Counted from the stretch's first letter, positions 1-11,487 are shown. The stretch: DNA of 64,000 bases from Prosopocoilus inquinatus (GCA_036172665.1 CM069877.1:15334501-15398500); one strand, 5' to 3'. Notes: a model not told the origin generated them from the letters alone. Translations and numbers: made by a program.

Positions 1-220
1 GCACTTTTCCATTTGTTCTGGCTGTGTGTTTGAGCATACACTGCGTCGTCTGGTTTTAAAGAACCTGCAGGGGTCTTCAGCTCTACACGATGAGTCTGAT
101 GCACTTCTGGTCGAAGTAAATCTAGCACTGTCCTAGCTGGTCTTCCGAGCATGAGTTTTGCTGGAGATTTGCTTCCTGGAGCATTGTGATTTGGGGTAGT
201 TCTGCAAGTTCTCAAAAAGT
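1..220 (-). pseudogene. Gypsy-type integrase C-terminal fragment (downstream part of split pol)
   Basis: On the minus strand this reads TTPNHNAPGSKSPAKLMLGR followed by a segment with RTVLDLLRPEV. That is the conserved region just after the catalytic core of Ty3/gypsy integrases. It continues the integrase at 2451-3281, from which it is separated by the non-LTR insertion at about 221-2450. Joining the two halves gives a one-base frame conflict near the break, so the copy is also mutated. The reading frame runs off the window start. Identification rests on motif recognition. Confidence 0.75.
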
Positions 221-2284
221 ATTTGAAGCGGCAGATCCAGAGCTTAAATTGACACAATTTTACTCCATTTTTCAAAAACAGTTCAATATAAATTTTCCGG
301 TTAAATGTAAAACCCGAGTAACTTCGAAAACTTGGTTAACTAAAGGCATTGTTATATCATCAAATACGAAGAGAACCCTTTTCCGTACTCTTTGCTTCTT
401 TCCGAATACCACTCTTCAAGAGTATTATAAAAAATATTCAAGAATTTTTAATCGAGTAGTAAAAGCCGCCAATAAGATGCATTATGATAAGCTAATTCAA
501 AATTCTAACAACATTATCAAAACTTCGTCGAACGTTATTAAAAACGAACTTGGTCACTTGGATAATATGGGATCACCAACAGAGCTCATGGTCGACGGTC
601 AAATCGTATCTTCCTCTGAAACTATCAGTAATCATTTTAATAACTACTTTGTCTCAACTCAGAATAATATACCTCATAATAAGTTAAACACAGATGATTG
701 TCTTAAAAAATTACGCAATTTCAAAACTAATTGCAGTAAGAATGAAATCAAACATATTGTTATATCATTGAGAAATACGAAGGCTTTTGGGATCGACGAC
801 ATTCCCATAATAGTATATAAATATACAATTGAACTAATAGTTGATGTTCTTGTAAATATGATTAATTCTTGTTTTGAAACGGGTATATATCCTACGCACT
901 TTAAAATATCTAAAATAATACCAGTACACAAAAAATTAAATAAAACGGATATTACGAATTATAGGCCAATAGCTATTCTTCCTGCTCTTTCAAAAATATA
1001 CGAAACTGCAATAAAAAACCGTCTTGTTGGTTTCTTTGAAAAATATAAACTTATAGATAATACACAGCATGGTTTTCGCTCGGGAAGATCCACTGTCACG
1101 GTTTTAAATAATATCTTGTCAAATATATATTCTCTTGTTAATGAAAAAATGCTGGTAGCTAGCCTGAACTGCGACCTTTCTAAAGCATTTGATCTTGTGG
1201 ATCATAACATTCTATTACAAAAATTATCTTTCTACGGTATTAAAGGGAACGCGTTAGATTTATTTGAATCGTATTTAAGTAACAGGCGCCAATTTACTGA
1301 AATCATAAATAAAGAAAATGGGAAAGCTACTCATTCAAGTACACTGGATATTAACAGGGGTGTGCCACAGGGTTCAGTCTTAGGCCCTATTCTTTTCTCA
1401 ATCTTCATGAATGATCTCGCGGCTAATGTAGACAGCATGCTTACTTTGTATGCTGACGATACAAGTGCATGTGTATCAGCCGAAAATAAAGCCTCCTTGA
1501 AAGCTAAAGTGGAAAAAACATTGCAGGAACTTGTTGCATGGTTTACTGCTAACAGATTAAAAATTAACGTAGATAAAACAAATGTGGTAGTTTTTCCACT
1601 CCACAAATTTGACTCATTTTCAGTATTACATGTGAATCTTAAACTTAGCGCCTTACGTGCAAGTAGCTTTCTGGGTTTGGTTGTCGACGGCGAACTCTGT
1701 TGGAAAGATCACTTTTATAAAATTAATACTAAACTTAATGAAGCAATTTTTGCCATGAGACGGCTTAAACCTATTTGTAATCAGTGGTCACTATTATCAG
1801 TTTATCACGGATACTTCGAATCAATAGCCCGTTATGCTTTACTATACTGGGGTAATCGCTTTAACTTTAAAAAAGTTAAAAGTTAAAAGTTAAAGTTTTA
1901 AAGATACAGAAACAGTGCACTCGCATTATAAAACAACTACCACCACGTGTCTCATGCAGAGAGCATTTTAAAAGCTTACATATACTAACTGTTATTAACT
2001 TGTTCATTTACGAAAGCTCTGTGTACGTCTTTGATTTTCGTTCGAACAACTCAGTTAACTCAGTGATACATGGCTATCCAACACGCAGCAAAAACGAAAT
2101 AAGATTAACAGTACCACAATTTGCACTTTATGAAAAAAGTTTCTTAAATTTTAGCTTTAAAATCTTTAGTAAATTGCCTCCAGATATTTCTAGCGAAATT
2201 ATACGTAAAGGATTCATTAAAAAATTGAAATTGTATCTCTATAATAATGTATTTTATTCAGTCAATGAATTCCTCTCAGATTAG
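221..2284 (+). pseudogene. Reverse transcriptase of the truncated non-LTR element, one frame break
   Basis: The long frame to 1886 contains the RT motifs in order: NYRPIAILPALSKIYE, HGFRSGRSTV, DLSKAFDLVDH (first catalytic Asp), GVPQGSVLGPILF, and LTLYADDTSACV (YADD catalytic pair). The frame ends at 1886 in a run of aaaagtt units (about 1869-1893), then resumes in another frame at 2000-2284 with the usual post-RT domain (YPTRSKNEIRLTVPQ, LYEKSFLNFSFKIFSKLPP). The break looks like expansion of the short repeat and not long decay. The apparent start at 186 lies in gypsy sequence and is not the native start. The RT core itself looks intact. Confidence 0.8.
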
Positions 2285-2450
2285 CGTCATCGCAGCGCTT
2301 CAATCAGTATCAACCTTTAGATATAACGTTTTTTTGCTTTCTATATTTTAATATGTTCTATGATTCTGTAATTAAGATGTTGTTATGTCTTGTATCATTC
2401 TACATCACTGATATTTTATGAATGATTAAACGACTACTACTACTACTACT
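221..2450 (+). mobile_element. 5'-truncated non-LTR retrotransposon (Jockey superfamily, CR1/L2-like) inserted in a gypsy element
   Basis: The insertion carries a reverse transcriptase, no endonuclease, and a 3' tail of CTA repeats (about 2433-2450). The hexamer aaaagt occurs just before the element (215-220) and just after the tail (2451-2456), as a short target-site duplication would. Both flanks are gypsy integrase in the opposite orientation, so the insertion point is seen directly. Assignment to the CR1/L2-like group rests on the C-terminal region after the RT (YPTR...LYEKSF...F.KLP), which I know from CR1-related elements. The superfamily is surer than the clade. Confidence 0.8.
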
Positions 2451-3281
2451 AAAAGTCTGTATTTGTCTTCCCAGAGAGGGTTCTTCCTTCTTGAGTTCCT
2501 TGAAAGATCTCTTGAATGTGTCAACAAAGCGTTCTGCTTGTCCATTAGCTTGGGGCCAGTAGGGTGGAGTTTTGAAGTGCTGTATCCCTCTCTGTTCACA
2601 AAAGTCTTGAAATTTTTTTCCTGTAAACTGTGTACCGTTGTCAGTGATCAAGGTATGAGGGAGACAGACCAAATCTCGAGAAAACTTCGTCTAGGACTTC
2701 GAGGGTATAAGCTGCAGTTATATTATTTGTTTTGAAAATTTCTGGCCGTTTAGAAAATGCGTCTACGATTAAGATGAAGAAATCGTCGCCACACGGTCCC
2801 AGCAAAGTCGACGTGCACGCGTTGCCACGGCTGGTCTGGAAGAGGCCATGGTACCGGTGCAACTTTATTTGGTGATTTCCCAGCTATTGCATTCTCGCAC
2901 CAGATCGCATATATCTTGATCTTTGTTTGGCCAGTAAACGTATCTGCGTGCTAAAACTTTTATTCGTACCTGACCCGGATGTCCTTTGTGAAGCTGGTGT
3001 AATATTTTCTTGCGAAGAGATGATGGTATCACTATTCGTTCCCCGAACTTGAGACAATTCTCCACGACTAACAGAGATTCACGTCGAGCATGAAACTGGG
3101 CAATGTCTTCATCAATATTGTGTCTTTTATCTGACCAACCATCTGTAGTACAAAGAATTGTTTTTTGCAAAGTATTGTCCTTCTGAGTTTCTGCTTGAAT
3201 CATTGAAAATGTGACTGGGAGAGGTTCAATTGATTCTCCCAGAATTTGTTTAATATTTGACTCGTCGCCACTGTTATATCC
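2451..3281 (-). pseudogene. Ty3/gypsy-like integrase (zinc-binding domain and catalytic core), frameshifted
   Basis: Reading on the minus strand from 3281: a short leader, an HHCC zinc-binding region (LHKGHPG...RRYVYWPNKDQDICDLVREC), then the core with a frame change near 2862 (DDFFILIVDAFSKRPEIF, first catalytic Asp), LITDNGTQFTGKKFQDFCEQ (second Asp) and PQANGQAERFV (catalytic Glu). Gag, protease, RT and RNase H are absent between the LTR and the integrase, so the copy has a large internal deletion. The core ends at about 2451, where the non-LTR element sits. Confidence 0.85.
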
Positions 3282-4282
3282 TGTGGTTATTGAAATGGAC
3301 GATTGTGTACTTTATTCTTTATTCAATTAACGACTACACTTTTAACAACGTTTTCAATTAGAAACTGCATTTTTGGTAACTCGCTTCCGCGCCCCGCGCT
3401 GACTGCCCCTGCTTCCTTCACAGGCTCAAGGTTGTCAACAATTAATACAGTTAATAGTATAAAACAAGAAGCTGCATAATTTTTAACAATGACAAACTAG
3501 GACTTCTATCAAATTACAAGCACGGAACCAACGAAAAAAAAAAACAACCTACTAGAATGCCAAAAGATCCTAAATGCTTTACAAATATAATGTCGATGGT
3601 CCGCGATGTACGCCCTCCAAGTCCGAAAATCACCGAAAATTTCCCTCTATTTCTTCATTAGTCATAAGAAAACAAAAGACATCTTAAATCCCAACCTAGG
3701 TTTTCAGCCTCCGCGTTCACGGAAAAGATATTAAGTAATTAATTTAGAAGCTTATTAGAAACAAAACAGAATAAATTTAGTCGTGCGGAAACGACAACAA
3801 GTAAAATAAAGAATGAAGTGAGAGGGCTCTTAAATAAGAAACGGGGAGGTTTTTCTATTCCTCCCGTTCGGCGTTTAACAAATTCACCCCCGCGTTTACC
3901 GAAAAAGATCGCGTTCGTGATCTGCGCTTAAGCGCCCCCGAAGTGAGGGATATTGTGTGTCCGGAAAGTGAGAAGAGGCTTTTCGCCACGTAAGTCGGTC
4001 CGAGTGAAAGGTTTTTAGCTGTTGCTGTTTCACAGGGGTTCGGAGTGGTAAGTGAACCCCCTCTGATGTGTAGATGTGAAGATTACAACTTGATTATTTA
4101 AAAGAGAACAAGCACGCTTTCACCTAATTTATACATTATTTGATTTTCGTGTCTGACGATGTTGTCGATTATCAAAAGCTTGAAGAAATATTTGATGGAT
4201 TAGATTTTCGTCGTGCTGCTTGTTAAGGTTACATTTCTAAAATACTCTGATTGTTATAATCGTCGAGCGGGGATACCCCACA
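3282..4282 (-). repeat. Probable LTR of the gypsy-like element (5' LTR, minus orientation)
   Basis: On the minus strand the segment starts TGTGGGGTATCC and ends CAATAACCACA, giving TG...CA ends with a TGTGG/CCACA inverted repeat. Close to its 3' end is AATAAAGAATAAAG, a polyadenylation-type signal. Immediately downstream on the minus strand comes GTGGCGACGAG, resembling the primer-binding and leader region of insect LTR elements, then degenerate coding sequence. The second LTR must lie before base 1, so the pair cannot be compared. Boundaries are inferred from ends and context. Confidence 0.6.
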
Positions 4283-4501
4283 GTGGTATATAAACATTAA
4301 GAAACTGGCCAAAATGTATTTTCCTAGTTTATGAAAAATATTAAAATAATTACAGATTATTTGAGTAAGTGCCTTCAATTGAATTCCCCATTAAAGTAAG
4401 CTATGATTTTTTTATGAAGTTGGCGACACAATTCTAGAGAAAACAGTTGTCATTAACTGTCACTACTGATCATAGCATCAAATAAAAACAAACATTAAAG
4501 T

Positions 4502-5515
4502 TTAAAGTAGATGCTCAAAATGCTCTCCTTCAGCTTGAATACATAAGCGTACTCTGAGTTTCATGTTTTCAAACCCGTTTGCTAAGTGTTCGGGGGTTAT
4601 GTTAGCACACACATCTGTAATGCCCCCACGAAGTTCTTCGGTTGTGTGACGCGTAGTTCTAAAAACTGTGTTTTTCATGTGCGGATAAATAAAGTTATCC
4701 ATAATTGTGAGATCCGGAGACCTTGCAGGAAAATTCACAATCCGATTATCGAAAAACTGCTGCAGGAAAGTCATTGTTTGATGAGCTGTGTGGGCAGTAG
4801 CATTGTCTTGCTGAAAACACTCTTCTGTAAGTTCATCATCCTGTAGTTGATTAATGAAAGGTTCTAATAACTCATTTCGGTATCTTTCAGCAGTTACTGA
4901 GTCGTTAAAAAATATTGATCCGATGATACGCCTTCTTGACACTGCTAGCCAAACACCAATTTTTAATGGATGTAATGGAGTTTCCACAAATTCATGGGGA
5001 TTTTCTGCTGACCATATTCTCATATTCTGTTTATTTAAATACCCTGAGAGATGAAACCAGGCCTCATCGGAAAAGAAACACTTGTCAAGAATGTCGTCGT
5101 TGTTTAAGTTATCAAGAAACCACTGACAATATTCTAGATTTTCTTCTGTGAAAATCTACTGGCCTGAGTTCGTGGACTGCTTGAATCTTATATGGATAAA
5201 GCTTTAAGTTTTTTTTTAAGAATAGTGTGACATGTTCCCACTGATAGCTGAACTTCTTGTGAAAGTTTCGCAATAGATTTCTTGGGAGAGTGTTCCATTC
5301 GATCCCGAACATCTTCAATGCAGGCTGCAGTCCTTTTCTTAGCTGCTCCGCTCCCTGTTTTGCGACCAAGTGATCCTGTTTCACGAAATTTAAGAACACA
5401 AGCTTGGATATGTTTAACTAGCTGTTCATAAGTAATAGCAAAATTAGGAAACTGCTGTCGAAACTTCTGTACACACTGATTAATTGAATAAACTAACTGT
5501 CCATTTTCTATTTTA
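4502..5515 (-). pseudogene. Mariner/IS630-type transposase, nearly intact, two frameshifts
   Basis: From about 5515 downward there is an N-terminal helix-turn-helix region (ITYEQLVKHIQAC, then RETGSLGRKTGSG, then SPKKSIAKLSQEV). A frame break follows in an A8 run (about 5205-5212), next to the LKLYPYKIQ motif, and a second near 5150. After that the frame is open to the stop at 4502. The catalytic triad is visible as SDEAWFH, QQDNATAHTA and SPDLTIMDNF, with about 35 residues between the second and third Asp. Only two small indels separate this copy from a full ORF, so it is a fairly young element. Confidence 0.85.
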
Positions 5516-5523
5516 CCGGTTTG

Positions 5524-5648
5524 AAAATAACTTTCAACAATAAATAATATTTATTGTTGAAAGTTATTTTAATTACAGCAGAAAATATTCTGCTGTAATT
5601 CTAACATTTTGAATTAATTGAAAATACAAAATGTCAATTTGACATTTG
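5524..5648. repeat. Three consecutive perfect palindromes
   Basis: Arm pair 1 is 5524-5546 and 5548-5570 (23 bp, perfect, 1-nt spacer). Pair 2 is 5571-5583 and 5588-5600 (13 bp, 4-nt spacer). A third, aaatgtcaa/ttgacattt, lies at about 5629-5648. They sit in the 5' untranslated side of the mariner-like element and could form cruciforms or hairpins. Confidence 0.85.
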
Positions 5649-5749
5649 TTTAATTAAATAATTGAACAGCTATCAGTGCTGCAAATCTTAGGAGAAAAAA
5701 ACAGTGAAATCATAACCCACTTTAATGAGGAATTCAATTGAAGGCACGG

Positions 5750-6510
5750 TATTATTAGATAAATTAAATTCACATTTATTAATAGCTATGAGATAAAATA
5801 AAATTCTGAACCGTTAAAGTCTAGCATTTTTTCAAGTACGTATGTACTCATCAGTGGAGCAGCAATGTAAACTATTAGTTTTCTAAAACACAAGGGAAGT
5901 TTCTGAATATATACATGGACTGCACAAATACAGATATTTTAGATTTTCTAATTAATCCATTATCGTTAGTAATATTATGATATGGGATACGCTAGGGACA
6001 AAAATATATTAATAAATTTGAGCCGTAACTTTTCCCTTATTCACTAAAAGCTTTTTAGAAATTGGCTATCTTTGGCGGTAATTATTTTTAAATGTTATTT
6101 CAGCTTACACATTCGTTGAAGAAGTACTAAAAAATTAAGTGCATAATATTGCAGTTTTACTAAAAAAAAAAAACATTTTCAGATGCAGTACAGAAAACCT
6201 ATGAAAACTTTGTTATGTGTGGCATGCTAATATAATCGTTCGAAAAAAGAATCTTCTGTTTTGTCTACTGCAAAACGTAATTAACAGAAATTAACAGATC
6301 ATCAAATTCTATTAATAACGGAAAAATTTAGATTTTCTGTAATACTTTAAGAGAAGAATGGCTGTCATGTCACAGAGTACATAAACAATTTCTAAGTAGT
6401 AATAAAGATTGCCTAACTAAAACGCTTGTAATATACCTGTTGTCTGCTCACGCAGACAAGAAACTGCGTGTTTAGCAAAAAAAAAATATTTTAATATTCC
6501 AAATTTTTAT
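5750..6510. other. AT-rich intergenic, nothing recognised
   Basis: AT-rich sequence with short stop-filled frames. No coding, RNA or clear repeat feature seen. Confidence 0.6.
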
Positions 6511-6760
6511 AATTGATGTTGATTCTTGTCCGATGAAAATTATAGGTACAAAGTTTTTTTTTTTTAATCTTGAACCGGACAGAAATGTGATGGGAACACA
6601 CTCAACGTTTCGCTATAGATTTATAGCTTCATCAGGAGAGAAAAAAGTAAATAAACCCACTCCTGACGAAGCTATAAATCTACAGCGAAACGTTGAGTGT
6701 GTTCCCGTCATATTTCTGTCCGGTTCAAGATTAAAAAACTTTACGTAAATTTTTATAATC
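6511..6760. repeat. Large imperfect palindrome; member of a dispersed repeat family
   Basis: Left arm about 6546-6637 and right arm 6659-6744 are reverse complements across some 85 bp, with a ~20-bp centre. Each arm contains CTGAYGAAGC...GCGAAACGTTGAGTGTG. The leading segment gttgattcttgtccgatg recurs inverted at 20600-20645, and the leader plus part of the left arm recurs at 53365-53470. The 215-bp open frame across it is a by-product of the palindrome. No coding function is apparent. Confidence 0.8.
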
Positions 6761-7140
6761 GGTTTATTTATTTGTGATTTCAGACATTTTGATTTTTCTT
6801 AGTTAATTTGAAAAAATGTTGAAAAATCATGTTACAAGTTGTTTCTAGATATGTAGCTTCAAAATGATTTGAGACCGTGTAAGTAAATCGTTCCCATTTG
6901 TTTTCGTAGGTAATTGGAATTATTTAACTGAACTTAAAACAATAATAAAAATGTTTTACACCGCGTTTCCGTACGTTGATTATAAAGAAGTGATTATAAC
7001 TCACAAGTTATCAATCTTAAAATACTAAAATATAGTATGATTGGAAAGCTCACAGAAAAGGCTATACATATAGGTTATAATATACGGGCTGTCCCATTTG
7101 AAAAAAATTACTAACCGCTAGATTTTTAAAATGTTGAATG

Positions 7141-7748
7141 TATACTGGGTGTCTCATAACCTATGGAGGAGATTAAAAGGGTAGCTAGGGGAGATCAAAT
7201 TAAAGAGTTTTTCTTAATAAATTTTTGGTAAAAAAGCAATAACTAAAAACTTACAAGAGTTTAAAGTGAAATTAATTAACAAGCGAGAGTTACTCCCTGT
7301 AATAATATTTTACGTTTTAAATTCAAATTTGAGGCATTTATGAGTTAATTGAACACTGCTTTACAATAAACAACTATTTTAAAAAATGTAGTCACGTTAA
7401 AGTAACGGCAATTTCATTTTTTCTTTTAATGTCCACAAACGGGTTTTCATCTCGTTGTGCACCGCCTACTAATTAAAAACAAAACTAGGAAACAGATAAC
7501 AGACATTTTATGAATGGTGGTTTTGATAAATTTAGAATTTATTTAATAATAAAGTTGCATTTTGTGAAATAATTTTGATTAATTAAGAAGCTATAGGTGT
7601 AAATTAAAGAAGAAATGAAGAGAGTTAAGCTGCTGTAACTTTCTTATTATTTGGTTTTGGTCAAAAGCGAATTAAGAAAAAAGGTTTATTTTGATGTCCC
7701 ACAGCTGCCCTTTCAATCTCCTCCATACGTTGTGAGACACCCAGTATA
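7141..7748. mobile_element. MITE with ~50-bp TIRs
   Basis: Left end 7141-7192 (tatactgggtgtctcataac...) matches the reverse complement of 7696-7748 (...gtgagacacccagtata) with few mismatches, including GGAGGAGATT(A/G)AAAGGG. TA repeats flank both ends, fitting a TA-targeting family. The ~600-bp interior has no coding sequence. Confidence 0.85.
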
Positions 7749-8858
7749 ATTTGTTCATAAATTAAAAGACCACTGACGGCGTTGCCTTGTGAAAAATACA
7801 GCCGGCAACAGTGTCCCAGTTAAAAATTCGGTAACAAAATTAGCAAGTGCTTGAAATAAACATTAATGTTATACCTTCGGAACAAATCCCTGATTCTAAA
7901 TTTAATAATTATAATAGATTCATGGTTTTACCTTATCGTTCGCAAGCAATTTTATAGCAGACAAACTTTAATTAATTGAAACGGCCTATTAAAATGAATA
8001 TAAATGTAAATAAACTAATAGTAAAATTTGATTTGACAAATTACTTTAACATGAAAGTTCAAATACCTTGCCAACTTAGTATTTTGTTAATGTTCTATAG
8101 GGGACTTATGTTTTATACCAACACAATGCAATAGGTGGTGGTTTTTTAATTTGTGAACAACGTATACTGTAAAAGTAGAGGTTTAGAAATATGTTGGTCT
8201 AAGACTGATTGTCGCTTCATTAAAACTGATAATTTGGCAGCCGATCAAATATAACCCATTTTGTGAATAAAATTAAAAATAATTCGGTAAATACTAAAAA
8301 TAAGTTAATATAATTTATATCACTTTTATTGTTTCTTCAAGAGCTAACCGAAACTGTAATAAAATGTGTAGTATTTCATTTAAAAAATAATATGTTACAT
8401 TCGTAACTTATTAAATGGGCAACCTGTATATTTGAAAATAATTTTAAATTACGCGGAATGAAAATTACACAATTTTTGTTAAAATATTTTCTTGATAAAA
8501 TGAATTTAAAGGGGCATTTTCGCACTTTTCCAAAGGTTTAGGACACCCTGTATATTTCTTTTTGTTAAAATAAGATATTTCATTATTTTTAAGTGTATTT
8601 CATATTTTGAGTATGGTTTTATGTATTAAATTTTATTTGAGTGTATATTTCTCATGTTACTTATACCACTGTGCACCCGCTTAAAACGTTTCACATTCTT
8701 TTTTGCTACATTAATAAAGATTGTCAGGACATCTGATGGTGAATGGATTTCGATTAGAAGTAATATTAGAAGTAGATATTAATATTAGTAGACCTGTCCA
8801 GCGTCCTATTTCTCGTCGCAAATATCCGGCGATTCCTTGATTATCCAATTCTACTTTA

Positions 8859-9192
8859 TAGAGATACCGATACCCGATAATTTTACTCCCCGGGTACCCC
8901 TGATACTCGGGCAGTTACCCATTACCCGATAAGTACCCGAGTACCCGATACCTGGTATCTACTTGGATATCCGATAAGTATCGAATAAAAAATTGAAAAG
9001 CTAATATAGAATTATCTGATGCTCACTCCAGTGAAATATAATGAAGGTCACATCAGACGAAATTTAATGAAGGCCATTCGCTTATTGGGCACTTTCCGAA
9101 TATCGGATAACCGGTAATTATCGAGTATTGAGTACTTATCGGGTAAGGAATATTCATAAAGGAGAACCGGTTCTATTTAAATATCATCCCTA
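8859..9192. mobile_element. hAT-like MITE rich in TACCCGATA motifs
   Basis: Starts TAGAGATACCGATACCCG; its other end read inverted starts TAGGGATGATAT. Flanks are ctacttta (8851-8858) and ctacttga (9193-9200), a 7/8 match, fitting an 8-bp hAT duplication. The ends hold many variants of TACCCGATA. Related sequence occurs at 20725-20775 and 21590-21690. Confidence 0.65.
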
Positions 9193-9235
9193 CTACTTGA
9201 TTCGAGACGCGCGATTTCGATAAGAAAGCCTGTAA

Positions 9236-9543
9236 ATATTTCTGAACAGATAATACAGCAACAACCTACGATCGCTTTTTGACCTGTCATTGCAGGTTGT
9301 TGCAATAAAACGCCTGACTTGAATTTTTGATTGACAGCTCATTTGTAAATAACAATAATTCACTGCAATCAAAAATGATTTGCACAAAATTTTTCTAAAA
9401 ACTTTCATTATGCCTCGACAGCAAGCATGACCGCTTTGCATGGGGGACTTAGTAGGAGCAAATCCCGCTTCAATTTGTCTATCCTACTGCAATGTCAGGT
9501 CAAAAAGCTATCATAGGATGTCGCTGTTTTATCTGTTCATCAC
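9236..9543. mobile_element. Short MITE with ~60-bp TIRs (family also at 36530, 50575 and 57712)
   Basis: Bases 9236-9297 read inverted match 9482-9541 (cctgcaatgacaggtcaa versus cctactgcaatgtcaggtcaa, then aaagc.atc.taggatgt). The interior carries a motif found in several other places: gatttgca.caaaattttt, attatg.ctygacagcaagcatg, ccgctttgcatgggggact. Open frames over it are incidental. Confidence 0.8.
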
Positions 9544-9589
9544 TATTACATCTCAATTACGAATAAATTGGACAAGTCGTTTTTGGTTG

Positions 9590-9720
9590 GTAGTGGGAAT
9601 GTCGAGCTATGTCTCTGCTGTTGAAGCCCCAAACAGGGCTGAAACAGCTGTGCAGAGACTGTTCGAGGTTTTCACTGCAATCAAAAACGATTTGCAACAA
9701 AAATTTTTATAAATATTTCA
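9590..9720 (+). repeat. Partial copy of the 9236 MITE family
   Basis: Contains gggctgaaacagctg...gaggttttcactgcaatcaaaaacgatttgcaacaaaaattttt, nearly the same as 57721-57782. Only this internal portion is present. Confidence 0.6.
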
Positions 9721-9936
9721 CTAAGAGGCGAAAAGTTAATTCCTGTTTTTAGTTATTAAAAAAGAACTCTTATTTCTCGTCGCAAATTTCCTGCAATTTC
9801 TTGATTATTCAATTAATTGTCTGAGTTTTACTTTACTTTAATCGGAAGGACAAGAAGGGTTTCAGTAAATCCCATAATTTTCAGTGGTGGTAACGTAATT
9901 ATTACTTAAAAATTCCTCTGTTTTCTCATTCTATAA

Positions 9937-10759
9937 TATACAGGGTATCCCAGAACTCCGTAAAAGTTCCATAACTTCCTTACTATTCCAGATATCAACT
10001 CGAATTTTTATATGACAGGAGCGCTTCTTTTGCACATTTCCAAATCATTTTTAAATTCTACATTAAATTCTGCGTTAAATTTATTTGAGTCATTTTTACG
10101 TATCGATCATACTTTTTGATGTGAGTCAATTTTTTTTTCTTGAAAATTCCCGGATGCGAGGCTCTATTCAAAAATTCGTAACTTTTAAACTACTCAAGAT
10201 AACGCAACCGATTTTTTTCAGTCAATGCCCCAAGCTATGGCCAATATTTCGAGATAAAGCCGAGTCGTGAAGGGATGTTCCAAGGCTTGCTACGATTTTT
10301 TGAAAATTAATAACTATAAATAACAAAAACTCCATTTTTTTCAAATAGAACACCCTGTACCTATATTTTCACACAATTCCATAACTGAACAAAAAATCGG
10401 TTGCGTTATCTTTAGTGGTTTAGAAGTTACGAATTTTTTGAATCGAACTTTGCATCTGGGAATTTCCAGAAAAAAAATTGACTTACATCAAAAGTATGAT
10501 TGATACATAAATATGATTCAAATAAATTTAACGCAGAATTTAGTGTAGAATTCAAGAATGACGTCAAAACGGGGTGTTTCAATTAAAACAAAAACATAAC
10601 TTTGATATTTTTACAATGCTTGGACAGCCTGTATACGAACGAAAATATTTTTAAAATGTGCAATAGAAGCGCTACTATTGCATTAAAAAAATTCGAGTTA
10701 ATACCTGGAATAGTAAAAAACTTATGGAACTTTGACGGAGCTCTGGGGCACCCTGTATA
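9937..10759. mobile_element. Foldback element with ~290-bp inverted arms
   Basis: Begins tatacagggtatcccagaactccg and ends with the complement (cggagctctggggcaccctgtata). The left arm runs to about 10225 and the right arm begins at about 10385. The right arm is interrupted at about 10560-10655 by ~90 bp with its own cagcctgtatac end. No coding capacity. Confidence 0.85.
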
Positions 10760-11487
10760 TTTCTTTATAAAGTGACAAATCGATGAATTTCAAAATAAAT
10801 AGAACAATTAGACTTCTCATTCGAGAATGGTCGGCTTTGTTTACTGACAGTGGTGGGATACGTGATCAATAATAAAGAATGTAAACGTCTGAAAAAACTA
10901 CTTTCCAGCCAGGATTGTATAAATATTTAGACCGAGTTACGCCAACTGTATAATCTGAAGTTTGAATATGGGAAATTTCGGAGGGGGGGTTAGCTTTCAT
11001 ATTAAAATCTTTTCTCGCAACTTAAAAGAAATCTGGTTTAGTGCAGTCTTCTATTTTTAGAAGGGGGCGTATTGTAGTAGACTATCGATCGTCAGTCGTC
11101 TTGCCGTGCTTATTGTTTCATAAGCTGTTTTCTCCACCATGTTTCATCCACTGTTATATTGTGATTTTGGTGGTGAATGATGAACAGAAATTACTTCTCT
11201 CTGTGATCTGAACGGCACTCTCATCTAATCCGAGCATTCATTTATGCTTTTCCAAGCCTGACAACTCATTCAAATCATCAATCAGGTTTTTAGGACTAGA
11301 GATTGCCGTGCGCAATTTCGTTTATAATGTTTGTTTCGTTATTTCTTCGGGCTTTCAGTCTTGGTTTTGGCCTTATTATTCGTGTTCGTTTTATTTACGG
11401 GCGTTTAACCGAAGAAAATTCCGAGGTCATACCCAGGGCAAGTAGTGCTATTAGCTTGATTTTTCAAGTCAGCTTAAATTCATGGAA
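10760..11487. other. Intergenic, nothing firm
   Basis: No supported gene. On the minus strand near 11120-11160 a short stretch reads TVDETWW, reminiscent of a mariner transposase, but it is too short to call. Confidence 0.5.

Larger units (their letters stand above)
4368..5749 (-). mobile_element. Tc1/mariner-superfamily element with ~40-bp TIRs
   Basis: Left TIR 4369-4410 begins gtgccttcaattgaattccc. The right end 5706-5747 reads as its reverse complement with a few mismatches. TA dinucleotides lie next to both ends (4366-4367 and 5750-5751), fitting TA target duplication. The element is about 1.38 kb and carries one transposase on the minus strand. A run of perfect palindromes (5524-5648) lies between the transposase start and the right TIR. 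Confidence 0.85.

Noticed and set aside
6659..6700. Functional hammerhead ribozyme
   Set aside because: The CUGACGA and GAAAC boxes are present, but helix II is offset by one A and helix I cannot be formed, so only a resemblance is reported.
7077..8440. Possible element with tatacgggctgtccc / gggcaacctgtata ends enclosing the 7141 MITE
   Set aside because: Only about 20 bp of imperfect inverted match and no target duplication could be seen.
11100..11180. Mariner transposase fragment (TVDETWW on minus strand)
   Set aside because: Too short and without flanking homology on either side.
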